Below are positions 31,057-38,169 of a DNA stretch of 45,578 nucleotides, piece by piece. Origin of the DNA: Acidimicrobiia bacterium (GTDB lineage Bacteria > Actinomycetota > Acidimicrobiia > IMCC26256 > PALSA-610). Position numbers and translations under genes: made by a program. Below the pieces are notes generated by a model, which saw only the letters and a list, made by a program, of their open reading frames with translations, had not been told where the DNA came from and ran no database searches. The stretch lies in the NCBI GenBank assembly GCA_017882905.1, contig JADGOO010000023.1:1-45578 (forward strand), given 5' to 3'. Each line of letters starts with the position of its first letter. The first letter of the stretch is position 1.

Positions 31057-31750
31057 AGACGCGAGCGCCGACGAACGGGCCGCGGCCTACCGCGGCATCC
31101 GCGCTCGTGTGCGCGTGATCGTGGAAGCGGCCGCGGCGGGCACACTCGACGCGCCGTGCGCGCCGACACCGGCATGGAGTGTGCACGACGTGCTCGCGCA
31201 TCTCGTGGGCGTGCCGTCCGACATCCTCGCCGGGCGCCTCGACGGCGTGGCCTCCGACGCGTGGACGCAAGCACAAGTTGATGCCCGCCGTGACACCTCC
31301 GTCGGGGAGATGCTCGACGCGTGGGACGTCGATTCGGCGCTCGTCGAGCCGATGATGAGCGCGTTCCCGCCCGCCACGCTCGGCCAGATGATCTATGACG
31401 CGACCACGCACGAACACGATCTGCGCCACGGTCTGGGCGCGTGCGGTGCGCACGACACCGACGCGGTCGTGCAGTCGTTTGCGTGGCTCGTGCTCGTGGC
31501 GGGCGCCGGTCGGGACGCGGCGCTCGAGCTGCGAACAGAGGCCGGCGATGTGGTGGTGGGCAACGGCGATCCGGTGGCCACGATCGGCCTGAGTCGCTTC
31601 GAGTTCGTGCGGGCGGCGTCGGGGCGGCGCAGCGCCGAGCAGATCGCCGCCTACGACTGGCACGGGAGCGACCCGCGTCCGGAGCTGCTCCTCACCGCAC
31701 CGCTCTTCTCGCTCGCCACGGCCGCGCTGCACGAGGCGCCGACCGCCTGA
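31040..31750 (+). CDS. Maleylpyruvate isomerase/DinB-family, mycothiol-type protein
   Basis: A 236-residue protein of the actinobacterial maleylpyruvate isomerase N-terminal family, a DinB-like four-helix bundle that binds a metal and uses mycothiol. WSVHDVLAHLVGVPSDILAG and DATTHEHDLRHGLG carry the metal-binding histidines, and a C-terminal SCP2-like part (LELRTEAGDVVVGNGDPVATIGLSRFEFVRAASG) is present. It starts inside the MFS gene at ATG 31040 with GGAGG 9 nt upstream. The exact reaction is unknown; members isomerise or conjugate small electrophiles. Confidence 0.85.
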   Translation: MLMQLEDASADERAAAYRGIRARVRVIVEAAAAGTLDAPCAPTPAWSVHDVLAHLVGVPSDILAGRLDGVASDAWTQAQVDARRDTSVGEMLDAWDVDSALVEPMMSAFPPATLGQMIYDATTHEHDLRHGLGACGAHDTDAVVQSFAWLVLVAGAGRDAALELRTEAGDVVVGNGDPVATIGLSRFEFVRAASGRRSAEQIAAYDWHGSDPRPELLLTAPLFSLATAALHEAPTA

Positions 31751-31816
31751 CCGGGGCGCGTCCCGGCTCTGCGCGGTTCGCCGAACGCCTCGCGCCGGCC
31801 AGCGAGGAGCGGCTCG

Positions 31817-31822
31817 TACACT
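31817..31822 (+). promoter_or_regulatory. Leaderless -10 element of dinG
   Basis: TACACT, exactly 6 nt before ATG 31829. Confidence 0.6.
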
Positions 31823-31828
31823 CGGCCG

Positions 31829-33916
31829 ATGGCGCAAGTCGACGGTCGGGCCGCGCCCACGGCTCGAGCCCTCGACCTGCTGCATGCCGCGGTCGATTCA
31901 CTGCCGGGCGGCGTCGTGCGCGACGGGCAGCTGCAGATGGCCACCGCCGTCTCGGAGGCGTTCACCGACCGGGAGCACCTCTTGGTGCAGGCGGGCACCG
32001 GCACCGGCAAGAGCCTCGCTTATCTCGTTCCGGCGATCGTCACCGGCGAACGCGTCGTGGTGGTCACCGCTACGCGCGCCCTCCAGGAACAGCTGGCGCG
32101 CAAGGACCTCCCGTTCCTCGCCGCCGCGCTCGCGCCGCAAGGAGTCACGTTCACGGCGGTGCAGCTGAAGGGACGCTCGAACTACCTGTGCCGTGCCCGC
32201 CAGGCCGAGCTCCTGGCCGACCGGGCGGCCACGCTCACGGGCATCCGCGCCGACGACGACGTGCTGAGCGCCGTCACCGAGTGGCTCGACGACACCGACA
32301 CCGGCGACCGGGCCGAGATCCCGGTCACGGTCCCCGATCCGCTCTGGGACGTGCTGAGCATGGACTCGCGGGAGTGCCCGGGGCGTGTCCGCTGCAAGCA
32401 CGGCGACACGTGCTTCGCCGAGGCGGCCCGCGACCGTGCGCACAGTGCGCAGATCGTCGTCGTCAACGCCGCCTTGTACGCGCAGCATCTGGCGTCGGCC
32501 GGCAACGTGCTGCCGCCGCACTCCTACGTGGTCATCGACGAAGGCCACACGCTCGAAGAGATCTGCTCCGACGCGTTCGGCGTTGACCTCGGTCCGGGGC
32601 GCTTCACGCGCGTGGCCGCCCAGGTGCGCTCGTTCCTGACGTCGGAGAGCGGCGACGATCCCGCGGGGCGGCTCGTCGAACGCTCGATGCGACTCGGAAT
32701 GTTGCTCAACGAGTGCCGCAACGAGAGCCGCCTCGACCTCGATGCCACCGGTGTGCGCGGCGCACTCAGCGGCATCAACGAGGAGGTCGCGGCCCTGCGC
32801 GAAACGATCGCCAAGGTCGATGTTGCCGATTCCGACGACACGCAGCGAAAGCAACGCGTCGTGCGGCTCCTCGATTCGACGCGCGAAGACATCACCTACG
32901 TGCTCGGCGCGAAGGCGGATCGCGATGCCGTGTGGGTGGAGCGTCGCGAACCGCCGGTGTTGAGGGTGGCCCGCATCGATGTCGGCGTGCAGCTGCTCGA
33001 GCAGCTCTTCGCCAAGCGCACGGCCGTGCTCACCTCGGCCACCCTTGCGCTCGGCGACGACTTCAGCCACCTTGCCTGGCGCCTCGGCCTGCGCGACGAG
33101 CTCGCGGCCGCGTTCCTCGACCACGACCTCGACGACGAGCCGCCGGGGCCGGGCAGCGAGCGCGAACCCGACGATGGGGGAGCGATCACCGCAGATGCGG
33201 CCACGTTCGAACGCCCGCCGGCGCACCCGACCCACTACCGGTCGCTCGATGTGGGCAGTCCGTTCGACTACCGCAAGCAGGCGATCCTCTACGTCGCCGC
33301 GCACCTCCCCGAACCCCGCACACCGAAATACGAAGCCGCGTGGCTCGCCGAAGCCGTCGAGCTCGTGCGCGCCGCGGGCGGTCGCACCTTGGGGTTGTGT
33401 ACCTCGCTCGCCGCCGCCCGCGCGCTGCGCGAAGCCCTCAGCGCCGCGCTTCCCGACGTGCACGTGCTCGCACCCGACGACCTGCCGCGTGCCCGGCTCA
33501 TGGAGGAGTTCGCGGCCGACGAGACGTCGTGCCTGGTGGGCAGCCTCGGGTTGTGGCAAGGCATCGACGTCGCCGGACCGGCGGTCACGCTCGTGCTCAT
33601 CGACAAGCTGCCGTTCCAACGCCCCGACGACCCACTCGCGCTCGCCCGTCGCGACCAGGCCGCGGCCAAAGGCCATGACCCGTTCGTCACCTACGACCTG
33701 CCGCGTGCGGCACGCCAGCTCGCGCAGGGCGTGGGGCGCCTGGTGCGCCGCGATGACGATCGGGGCATGGTCGCCGTGCTCGACCCGCGGCTCGTCACCA
33801 AGCGCTACGGCGCGTCGCTGTCGGCCTCGCTGCCGCCGATGTACCGCATGACCGACCCGGTCCGGGCGCGTGCGGCGCTCGCTCGCCTCGCGGCGCGCGA
33901 CGCAACCGAAACGTAG
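31829..33916 (+). CDS. dinG: ATP-dependent DNA helicase, DinG/XPD family
   Basis: A 695-residue superfamily 2 helicase with a 4Fe-4S cluster. Walker A is AGTGTGKS (55-62), Walker B/motif II is DEGH (237-240), and the cluster ligands are Cys121, Cys183, Cys189 and Cys195. The second RecA domain shows GLWQGIDVAGPAVTLVLIDK and motif VI QGVGRLVRR. It unwinds DNA 5' to 3', probably at R-loops or other structures in repair. It is leaderless, with TACACT 6 nt before ATG 31829. The stop codon TAG forms part of the -10 element of the next gene. Confidence 0.92.
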   Translation: MAQVDGRAAPTARALDLLHAAVDSLPGGVVRDGQLQMATAVSEAFTDREHLLVQAGTGTGKSLAYLVPAIVTGERVVVVTATRALQEQLARKDLPFLAAALAPQGVTFTAVQLKGRSNYLCRARQAELLADRAATLTGIRADDDVLSAVTEWLDDTDTGDRAEIPVTVPDPLWDVLSMDSRECPGRVRCKHGDTCFAEAARDRAHSAQIVVVNAALYAQHLASAGNVLPPHSYVVIDEGHTLEEICSDAFGVDLGPGRFTRVAAQVRSFLTSESGDDPAGRLVERSMRLGMLLNECRNESRLDLDATGVRGALSGINEEVAALRETIAKVDVADSDDTQRKQRVVRLLDSTREDITYVLGAKADRDAVWVERREPPVLRVARIDVGVQLLEQLFAKRTAVLTSATLALGDDFSHLAWRLGLRDELAAAFLDHDLDDEPPGPGSEREPDDGGAITADAATFERPPAHPTHYRSLDVGSPFDYRKQAILYVAAHLPEPRTPKYEAAWLAEAVELVRAAGGRTLGLCTSLAAARALREALSAALPDVHVLAPDDLPRARLMEEFAADETSCLVGSLGLWQGIDVAGPAVTLVLIDKLPFQRPDDPLALARRDQAAAKGHDPFVTYDLPRAARQLAQGVGRLVRRDDDRGMVAVLDPRLVTKRYGASLSASLPPMYRMTDPVRARAALARLAARDATET

Positions 33917-33919
33917 AGT
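33914..33919 (+). promoter_or_regulatory. Leaderless -10 element overlapping the dinG stop codon
   Basis: TAGAGT: its first three bases are the TAG stop of dinG, and GTG 33926 follows 6 nt later. Confidence 0.55.
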
Positions 33920-33925
33920 CGCCGC

Positions 33926-35308
33926 GTGGCTGGGTATGAGGCGTTGAGCTGGTGGCTCGAGTCGTGCGGCGACGACCTCACCCCGCGCGAGCCGCTCGAC
34001 GGCGCGACCCGTGCCGACGTCGTCATCCTCGGCGCGGGCTTCAGCGGGCTGTGGACGGCGTACTCGCTGCTCGAGCGCGACCCGTCGCGCCGGGTGGTGA
34101 TCATCGAATCGGAGATCGCCGGGTTCGGCGCGTCGGGCCGCAACGGCAGCTGGTGCACGAGCGGCTTCGGAGCTGGCCCTGATGTGCTCGCCCGCCGGTT
34201 CGGGCCCGACTCGGCGCGTGCAGTGCACGCGGCGATGGTCGACACCGTCGACGAGATCGGCCGGTTCTGCGCCGCCGAAGGTGTCGACGCGCACTACCAG
34301 CGCGACGGCGAGCTGCTCGTGGCCATCGGGCCGCACCAGCTCCCGGCGCTCGACGCGATCGAGCACACGTACGCCGAGTTGGGTCTCTCCGACTTCCATC
34401 GTCGCCTCGACCGCGACGAGACCCAGGCCGCGTTGCGCATCGAGGGTGTGCAAGGCGCGCTGCATCACGACGCGACCGCTTCGCTGCATCCGGGGCGGCT
34501 CGTGCGCGGGCTCGCCCGCGCCGTCGAACGCCGTGGGGCGGTCATCCACGAGCGCACGCGCGCCACCGGCTTCACCGCCGGCCGACCGGCCGTGCTGCAC
34601 ACCGAACGGGGTGACGTGACCGCCGACGCCGTGGTGCTCTGCGGCGAGGGGTACCTCGCACGACTTCCCGGTCTGCGCCGCGCCATCCTGCCCGTGTACT
34701 CGCTCATCGTGCTCACCGAGCCGTTGCCGGAGTCGCTGCTCACCGAGATCGGCTGGACGCATCGGATGGTGACGAACTCGCGGGCGATCACGGTCGACTA
34801 TCTCGCGCGCACGGCCGACGGCCGCATCCTGTTCGGCGGTCGTGGCGCGCCGTACCACTACGGCTCCCGCATCGAGGGCAGCTTCGATCACGACGCCGCC
34901 ACCCACGATCGCCTGCGCCGCGCACTCGTGGAATGGTTCCCGGCACTCGACGGTGTGAAGGTCACGCACGCCTGGGGTGGCTGTCTCGGCGTACCGCGCG
35001 ACTTCATGCCTACCGCGTCGTTCGATCCGCGCACCGGCATTGCGACCGCTCGGGGCTACACCGGTGAAGGCGTGGCCGCCACGAACCTGCTCGGGCGCAC
35101 CGTCGCCGACTTGATCACCGGCACCGACTCGCCGCTCCGCACGCTGCCGTTCGTGAACCACACGAGCCGGGCCTGGGAGCCGGAGCCGTTGCGCTGGTTG
35201 GCGGTGCGCGCCGCACAGCGCGGCGCGCAGCGCATCGATGCGCATGCGGTCCGCACCGGCCGGGCCCCCACCGGGCGCACGATCACCGAGCGACTCATCG
35301 GCCACTGA
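33926..35308 (+). CDS. FAD-dependent amine oxidase-like oxidoreductase (DAO family)
   Basis: A 460-residue flavoprotein similar to gamma-glutamylputrescine oxidase (PuuB-like). The N-terminal part before the Rossmann fold (GYEALSWWLESCGDDL) and the motif VVILGAGFSGLWTAYSLLERD are typical, followed by AGFGASGRNGSWC. The C-terminal part has HAWGGCLGVPRDFMPT and GYTGEGVAATNLLGRT. It would oxidise an amine with release of peroxide. It is not clustered with polyamine genes here. GTG 33926 is 6 nt after TAGAGT. Confidence 0.88.
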   Translation: MAGYEALSWWLESCGDDLTPREPLDGATRADVVILGAGFSGLWTAYSLLERDPSRRVVIIESEIAGFGASGRNGSWCTSGFGAGPDVLARRFGPDSARAVHAAMVDTVDEIGRFCAAEGVDAHYQRDGELLVAIGPHQLPALDAIEHTYAELGLSDFHRRLDRDETQAALRIEGVQGALHHDATASLHPGRLVRGLARAVERRGAVIHERTRATGFTAGRPAVLHTERGDVTADAVVLCGEGYLARLPGLRRAILPVYSLIVLTEPLPESLLTEIGWTHRMVTNSRAITVDYLARTADGRILFGGRGAPYHYGSRIEGSFDHDAATHDRLRRALVEWFPALDGVKVTHAWGGCLGVPRDFMPTASFDPRTGIATARGYTGEGVAATNLLGRTVADLITGTDSPLRTLPFVNHTSRAWEPEPLRWLAVRAAQRGAQRIDAHAVRTGRAPTGRTITERLIGH

Positions 35309-35310
35309 CC

Positions 35311-35811
35311 ATGGCCCAGGCGCAGCCGGTGATCGTGACTGTGACCATGTGGCGGGCCGGGCGGGAGCAGCGCGGTGCCGACCTCTTGGCCGCGGCCGGG
35401 CTTGCGCATTCCGAGCCCGCGTCGCCCACGCCCTCGACGAGTGATCGCCACACCAACGTGAGCCACACGCGGGGCTGTTCGCTGCTCGTCGCCGCGCCCG
35501 TGCGCGTGGGTGTGGACGTGGAGATCGTGCGGCGCCGGCCGCTCGTGGACCATCTCGCCCGCCGCACGATGCACGACACCGAGCTCGCCGAGTGGCGTCG
35601 CGCCGCCGACGCCGACCGCGCGTTCCTGCAGCACTGGACGCGCGTCGAGGCGTACTTGAAGGCGATCGGCGTGGGGGTGCGCGGCGGCCTGCTCACGCGG
35701 CCACCGGCCGGCTGGTCGGTGCTCGACCTCGACCTCGGCGTCGACCACGTTGGTGCGCTCGCAGTGGAAGCGCCCCGTCCGATCGCACTACGCGTGCACG
35801 ACCTCGGCTGA
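35311..35811 (+). CDS. 4'-phosphopantetheinyl transferase
   Basis: A compact 166-residue member of the phosphopantetheinyl transferase superfamily, which moves 4'-phosphopantetheine from CoA to a carrier-protein Ser. The magnesium-binding GVDVE (67-71) and the WTRVEAYLKAIG motif (109-120; the usual form is W..KEA..K) are present, and NVSHTRG stands for the usual SHS motif. At this length it is shorter than Sfp (about 224). It starts 2 nt after the flavoprotein, so it is probably translated from the same message. Its target is not visible. Confidence 0.85.
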   Translation: MAQAQPVIVTVTMWRAGREQRGADLLAAAGLAHSEPASPTPSTSDRHTNVSHTRGCSLLVAAPVRVGVDVEIVRRRPLVDHLARRTMHDTELAEWRRAADADRAFLQHWTRVEAYLKAIGVGVRGGLLTRPPAGWSVLDLDLGVDHVGALAVEAPRPIALRVHDLG

Positions 35812-35833
35812 TCCGACCGGCAGCCGTCGGATC
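35810..35833. terminator. Compact bidirectional terminator spanning two stop codons
   Basis: GATCCGAC and GTCGGATC pair perfectly around an 8-nt loop. The hairpin contains the end of the phosphopantetheinyl transferase stop (35809-35811) and the start of the alkB stop (35832-35834). Confidence 0.6.
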
Positions 35834-36479
35834 ATTGGATCACGTCGCGGAACATCAAGCTGATGCGCGGGCCCGCGGCTCGACACTTCGGCACGGAGTG
35901 CTGCCATGTGCGCTGGCACGAGCCACCCATCACGAACACGTCGCCCCCTCGGGGCGTGAACGCCAACGACGCGCCGCCGCCGAGCGGCCGGAGCAGGAAT
36001 CGTCGCGGCGCGCCGAGCGACACCACGGCGACCACAGGTTCGTCGATATGGCGCGCGATCCGGTCGCCATGCCAGGCGACGCTGTCTCGGCCGTCGCGGT
36101 AGAGCGCCGCAGTCACCACGTCGAACCGCCGGCCGTAGTGATCGGCGAGCGCCGCGGCCAGCTCGCTCACGCGCGGCGGCAGGCGACGATCGTCGGCGCC
36201 GTCGAACTCGGCGACGAGCCGCGGCTCGTCGAGCAGGTTGCCGTACATCGTGACGGTCCGGGCCCGCCACGGTGCCGCGTCGGCCAGCACCGCGAACAGC
36301 TCGTCGGGATCCGGCGCCCACGCATCGCCGCGGTCGAGCCACGCGCCGCGGCCCAGGTCGGCGCGCACGAAGCCCGTGCACGACACGGGGCCGGTGGCGG
36401 GGCCGCCCAGTGAGGCCTGCCAGCACGCCGTCCCCGCACGGAACGGCCGGGCGACCGGATGCGAACGCACGTTCGCCAT
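35832..36479 (-). CDS. alkB: Alpha-ketoglutarate-dependent dioxygenase AlkB
   Basis: A 215-residue Fe(II)/2-oxoglutarate dioxygenase of the AlkB family, which reverses alkyl damage on DNA or RNA bases. The iron ligands are His137 and Asp139 (WHGDR) and His194 (WQHSV). Arg205 and Arg211 (RISLMFR) fit the 2-oxoglutarate and substrate positions. YGNLLDEPRLVAEF and PRRFLLRPLGGG are family segments. It is leaderless, with TATCGT 6 nt before ATG 36479. It lies back to back with a small acidic gene. Confidence 0.9.
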   Translation of the reverse strand: MANVRSHPVARPFRAGTACWQASLGGPATGPVSCTGFVRADLGRGAWLDRGDAWAPDPDELFAVLADAAPWRARTVTMYGNLLDEPRLVAEFDGADDRRLPPRVSELAAALADHYGRRFDVVTAALYRDGRDSVAWHGDRIARHIDEPVVAVVSLGAPRRFLLRPLGGGASLAFTPRGGDVFVMGGSCQRTWQHSVPKCRAAGPRISLMFRDVIQ

Positions 36480-36485
36480 GTGGTC

Positions 36486-36491
36486 ACGATA
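36486..36491 (-). promoter_or_regulatory. Leaderless -10 element of alkB
   Basis: TATCGT on the minus strand, exactly 6 nt before ATG 36479. Confidence 0.6.
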
Positions 36492-36520
36492 GCGCCGACG
36501 GAGCATCGCGCCAAGGGGCC

Positions 36521-36526
36521 TACCCT
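36521..36526 (+). promoter_or_regulatory. Leaderless -10 element of the small acidic gene
   Basis: TACCCT, exactly 6 nt before GTG 36533. Confidence 0.55.
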
Positions 36527-36532
36527 GGAGCC

Positions 36533-36862
36533 GTGGTCGACGACCGTCACTCCGATGAGCTCGACGAGGCCGAAATCGACGAAGCGGACATCGACGACGG
36601 GGAGCGTCTGGCCCGACGGCCACCGCCGATCCGCCGCTTCTACGCAAGCGCAACGGGTTCGGCGCTCGCCGCGGCGATGAGCGGTCTCGGCAACGTGCTC
36701 GAACCCACGAAGCGGGAACAGCCCGCAGTGATCGTGGAGTACACCGAGCCCGGCGAGCCGTTCACCGAACCGATCGTCATGCGACTCGATCCCGACGATC
36801 CCCGCGATTCGATCGTCTTGGTGCGGCGCCACCTCCTCGCCCACGACGACGACCCGGCCTGA
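36533..36862 (+). CDS. Conserved-looking acidic protein, 109 residues, unknown function
   Basis: The protein has a very acidic first 25 residues (DELDEAEIDEADIDDGE), a basic proline stretch (RRPPPIRRFY), a small-residue helix (GSALAAAMSGLGNVLE), and a beta-rich end (PAVIVEYTEPGEPFTEPIVMRLD, DSIVLVRRHLL). No family is recognised by name. GC-ending codons and a leaderless start (TACCCT, 6 nt, GTG 36533) support that it is real. Divergent from alkB with 53 bp between starts. Confidence 0.72.
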   Translation: MVDDRHSDELDEAEIDEADIDDGERLARRPPPIRRFYASATGSALAAAMSGLGNVLEPTKREQPAVIVEYTEPGEPFTEPIVMRLDPDDPRDSIVLVRRHLLAHDDDPA

Positions 36863-36865
36863 CGC

Positions 36866-36946
36866 GCTGCATCAACTGGCGCGCCTCCGGACGCTGCATC
36901 AACAGGCGCGCCTCCGGACGCTGCATCAACAGGCGCGCCTCCGGAC
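36866..36946 (+). repeat. Three tandem 27-bp repeats
   Basis: Units at 36866-36892, 36893-36919 and 36920-36946, identical except for one base (T or A at unit position 12). Each contains GGCGCGCC and TCCGGA palindromes. They lie right after a stop codon and before a terminator hairpin, with no open frame conserved through them. Confidence 0.85.
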
Positions 36947-36950
36947 GCGA

Positions 36951-36976
36951 CAGCGCCCCGCCGAAGCGGGGCGCTG
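36951..36976. terminator. Bidirectional terminator hairpin
   Basis: CAGCGCCCCG and CGGGGCGCTG pair perfectly over 10 bp around CCGAAG, between the convergent acidic-protein and HU genes. Confidence 0.75.
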
Positions 36977-36997
36977 CGAGTACGGAGCGAGTGCCGG

Positions 36998-37459
36998 CTA
37001 GCGGCGCTTCGCGGTCTTCTTCACGGCCTTCTTGGCGGGGGCCTTCTTGGCCGCAGCCTTCTTGACCGGTGCCTTCTTCGCGGCAGCCTTCTTGGCCGGA
37101 GCCGCCTTCTTGGCGGGGGCCTTCTTCGCGGCAACCTTCTTGGCCGGAGCCGCCTTCTTGGCGGGGGCCTTCTTCGCAACCTTGCCCGACATCACGGTGT
37201 CCTTGAACGCCTTGAGCGGGGTGATGCGCACCTTGCGGGTCGCACCCTTCTTGAGCATCTCGCCGGTCGCCGGGTTGCGCACCATGCGCGGACCGAGATC
37301 ACGCCGGGCGAACTTTGCGAAGCCCGAGATGGTCACCACCTCACCGGTTGTCACGGTGTCGGTGATCACTCCCACGACAGTGTCGAGGATCTCGCGGCCT
37401 TCCCGCGGCTTCACTTCGAGGCGCTCGGCGAGGGCGGTCGCCAGTTGGCTTCGGTTCAC
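36998..37459 (-). CDS. hup: HU-family DNA-binding protein with Lys/Ala-rich tail
   Basis: A 153-residue histone-like nucleoid protein. Residues 1-91 are the HU fold (NRSQLATALAERLEVKPRE, VVTISGFAKF, and the DNA-clamping arm with RNPATGE at 61-67). Residues 92-153 form a basic tail of AKKAP/PAKKA repeats ending KKTAKRR, as in mycobacterial HupB, which binds DNA non-specifically and compacts it. GTG 37459 is the start, with GGAGG 8 nt upstream, so this highly expressed gene is not leaderless, in contrast to many neighbours. Confidence 0.93.
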   Translation of the reverse strand: MNRSQLATALAERLEVKPREGREILDTVVGVITDTVTTGEVVTISGFAKFARRDLGPRMVRNPATGEMLKKGATRKVRITPLKAFKDTVMSGKVAKKAPAKKAAPAKKVAAKKAPAKKAAPAKKAAAKKAPVKKAAAKKAPAKKAVKKTAKRR

Positions 37460-37501
37460 AGTTCTTGCCTCCAAATAATGGTCGTCAGCGGCCGCATCCT
37501 T

Positions 37502-37526
37502 GCACGCGCGCGTGCCGCGCGCGCGG
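37502..37526. other. Alternating CG/CA tract, possible Z-DNA-forming segment
   Basis: Two adjoining palindromic alternating purine-pyrimidine runs (GCACGCGCGCGTGC and CCGCGCGCGCGG, sharing the boundary base) lie between the divergent HU and cupredoxin genes. Negative supercoiling between divergent promoters favours left-handed DNA at such tracts. Confidence 0.5.
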
Positions 37527-37543
37527 ATTCGGCGTCGGTTTTC

Positions 37544-37572
37544 TTGACATTTTTCTGCGGCACCGGTGAACT
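37544..37572 (+). promoter_or_regulatory. Promoter of the cupredoxin gene
   Basis: A full TTGACA -35 (37544-37549), 17-bp spacer, and TGAACT -10-like hexamer (37567-37572). The leader would be about 80 nt. Confidence 0.45.
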
Positions 37573-37658
37573 CAGCCTGTAATCGCTGCGTAATCGTGCT
37601 GCAAGGAATGGTCGACAGGCCGGTCGCCGACCGTCCGGACACGAGCACAGGAGACACG

Positions 37659-38081
37659 ATGCGCAGGTCGAGGACAACCGCAGCAGTGGCGGCGATCGGT
37701 GTGGCGCTGTTGTTGCTGGGCGCGTGCAGCAGCAGTAGCAGCAAAGCGGCGGGCGGATCGGCGCCGGTCAAGCTCAGCGGAACCGTCACCGACAAGGGGA
37801 CGAAAGCGGCGAGTGGCGGCAGCATCGCCATCTCGGTCGACGACTTCTATTTCGAACCCACGTTCATCACCGCCAAGGGCGGGAGCACGTTGAAGATCAC
37901 GTTGCACAACGAGGGCAAGCAGACGCACACGTTCACGAGCGCAGCGCTCGGCGTCGACAAGACCCTCGCGCCCGGCGCCACCACGGCGGTCACGGTCACG
38001 GTACCGGGCTCCGGTTCCGCACAGTTCCACTGCACCTTCCACGTCAGCCAAGGGATGCAGGGAGCGGTCGTCGCGACCTGA
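37659..38081 (+). CDS. Cupredoxin-domain lipoprotein
   Basis: A 140-residue exported lipoprotein. The signal peptide ends with the lipobox LLGAC (lipid-modified Cys23) and a Ser-rich linker. The following single domain is a type 1 copper fold: His90 (QTHTF), Cys125 (FHCTFH), His128 and Met133 (QGM) supply the full ligand set. It probably carries electrons or binds copper at the outer face of the membrane; no cytochrome or oxidase gene is adjacent. ATG 37659 has AGGAG 5 nt upstream. Confidence 0.9.
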   Translation: MRRSRTTAAVAAIGVALLLLGACSSSSSKAAGGSAPVKLSGTVTDKGTKAASGGSIAISVDDFYFEPTFITAKGGSTLKITLHNEGKQTHTFTSAALGVDKTLAPGATTAVTVTVPGSGSAQFHCTFHVSQGMQGAVVAT

Positions 38082-38169
38082 GCGGCCGTGCCGCGGGAAC
38101 CGTACGTGGCGGCGTCCGGTTCCCGCGGCGAACTCGCCTCGTCGACCTGGTTGCTGGGAGCATTCCCGC

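Noticed and set aside
31898-35305. A very long open frame on the minus strand (1135 codons)
   Set aside because: It is antisense to dinG and the flavoprotein, both with clear motifs. Long antisense frames are expected at this GC content.
36866-36946. CRISPR array
   Set aside because: The 27-bp units are joined directly with no spacers and no cas genes are present.
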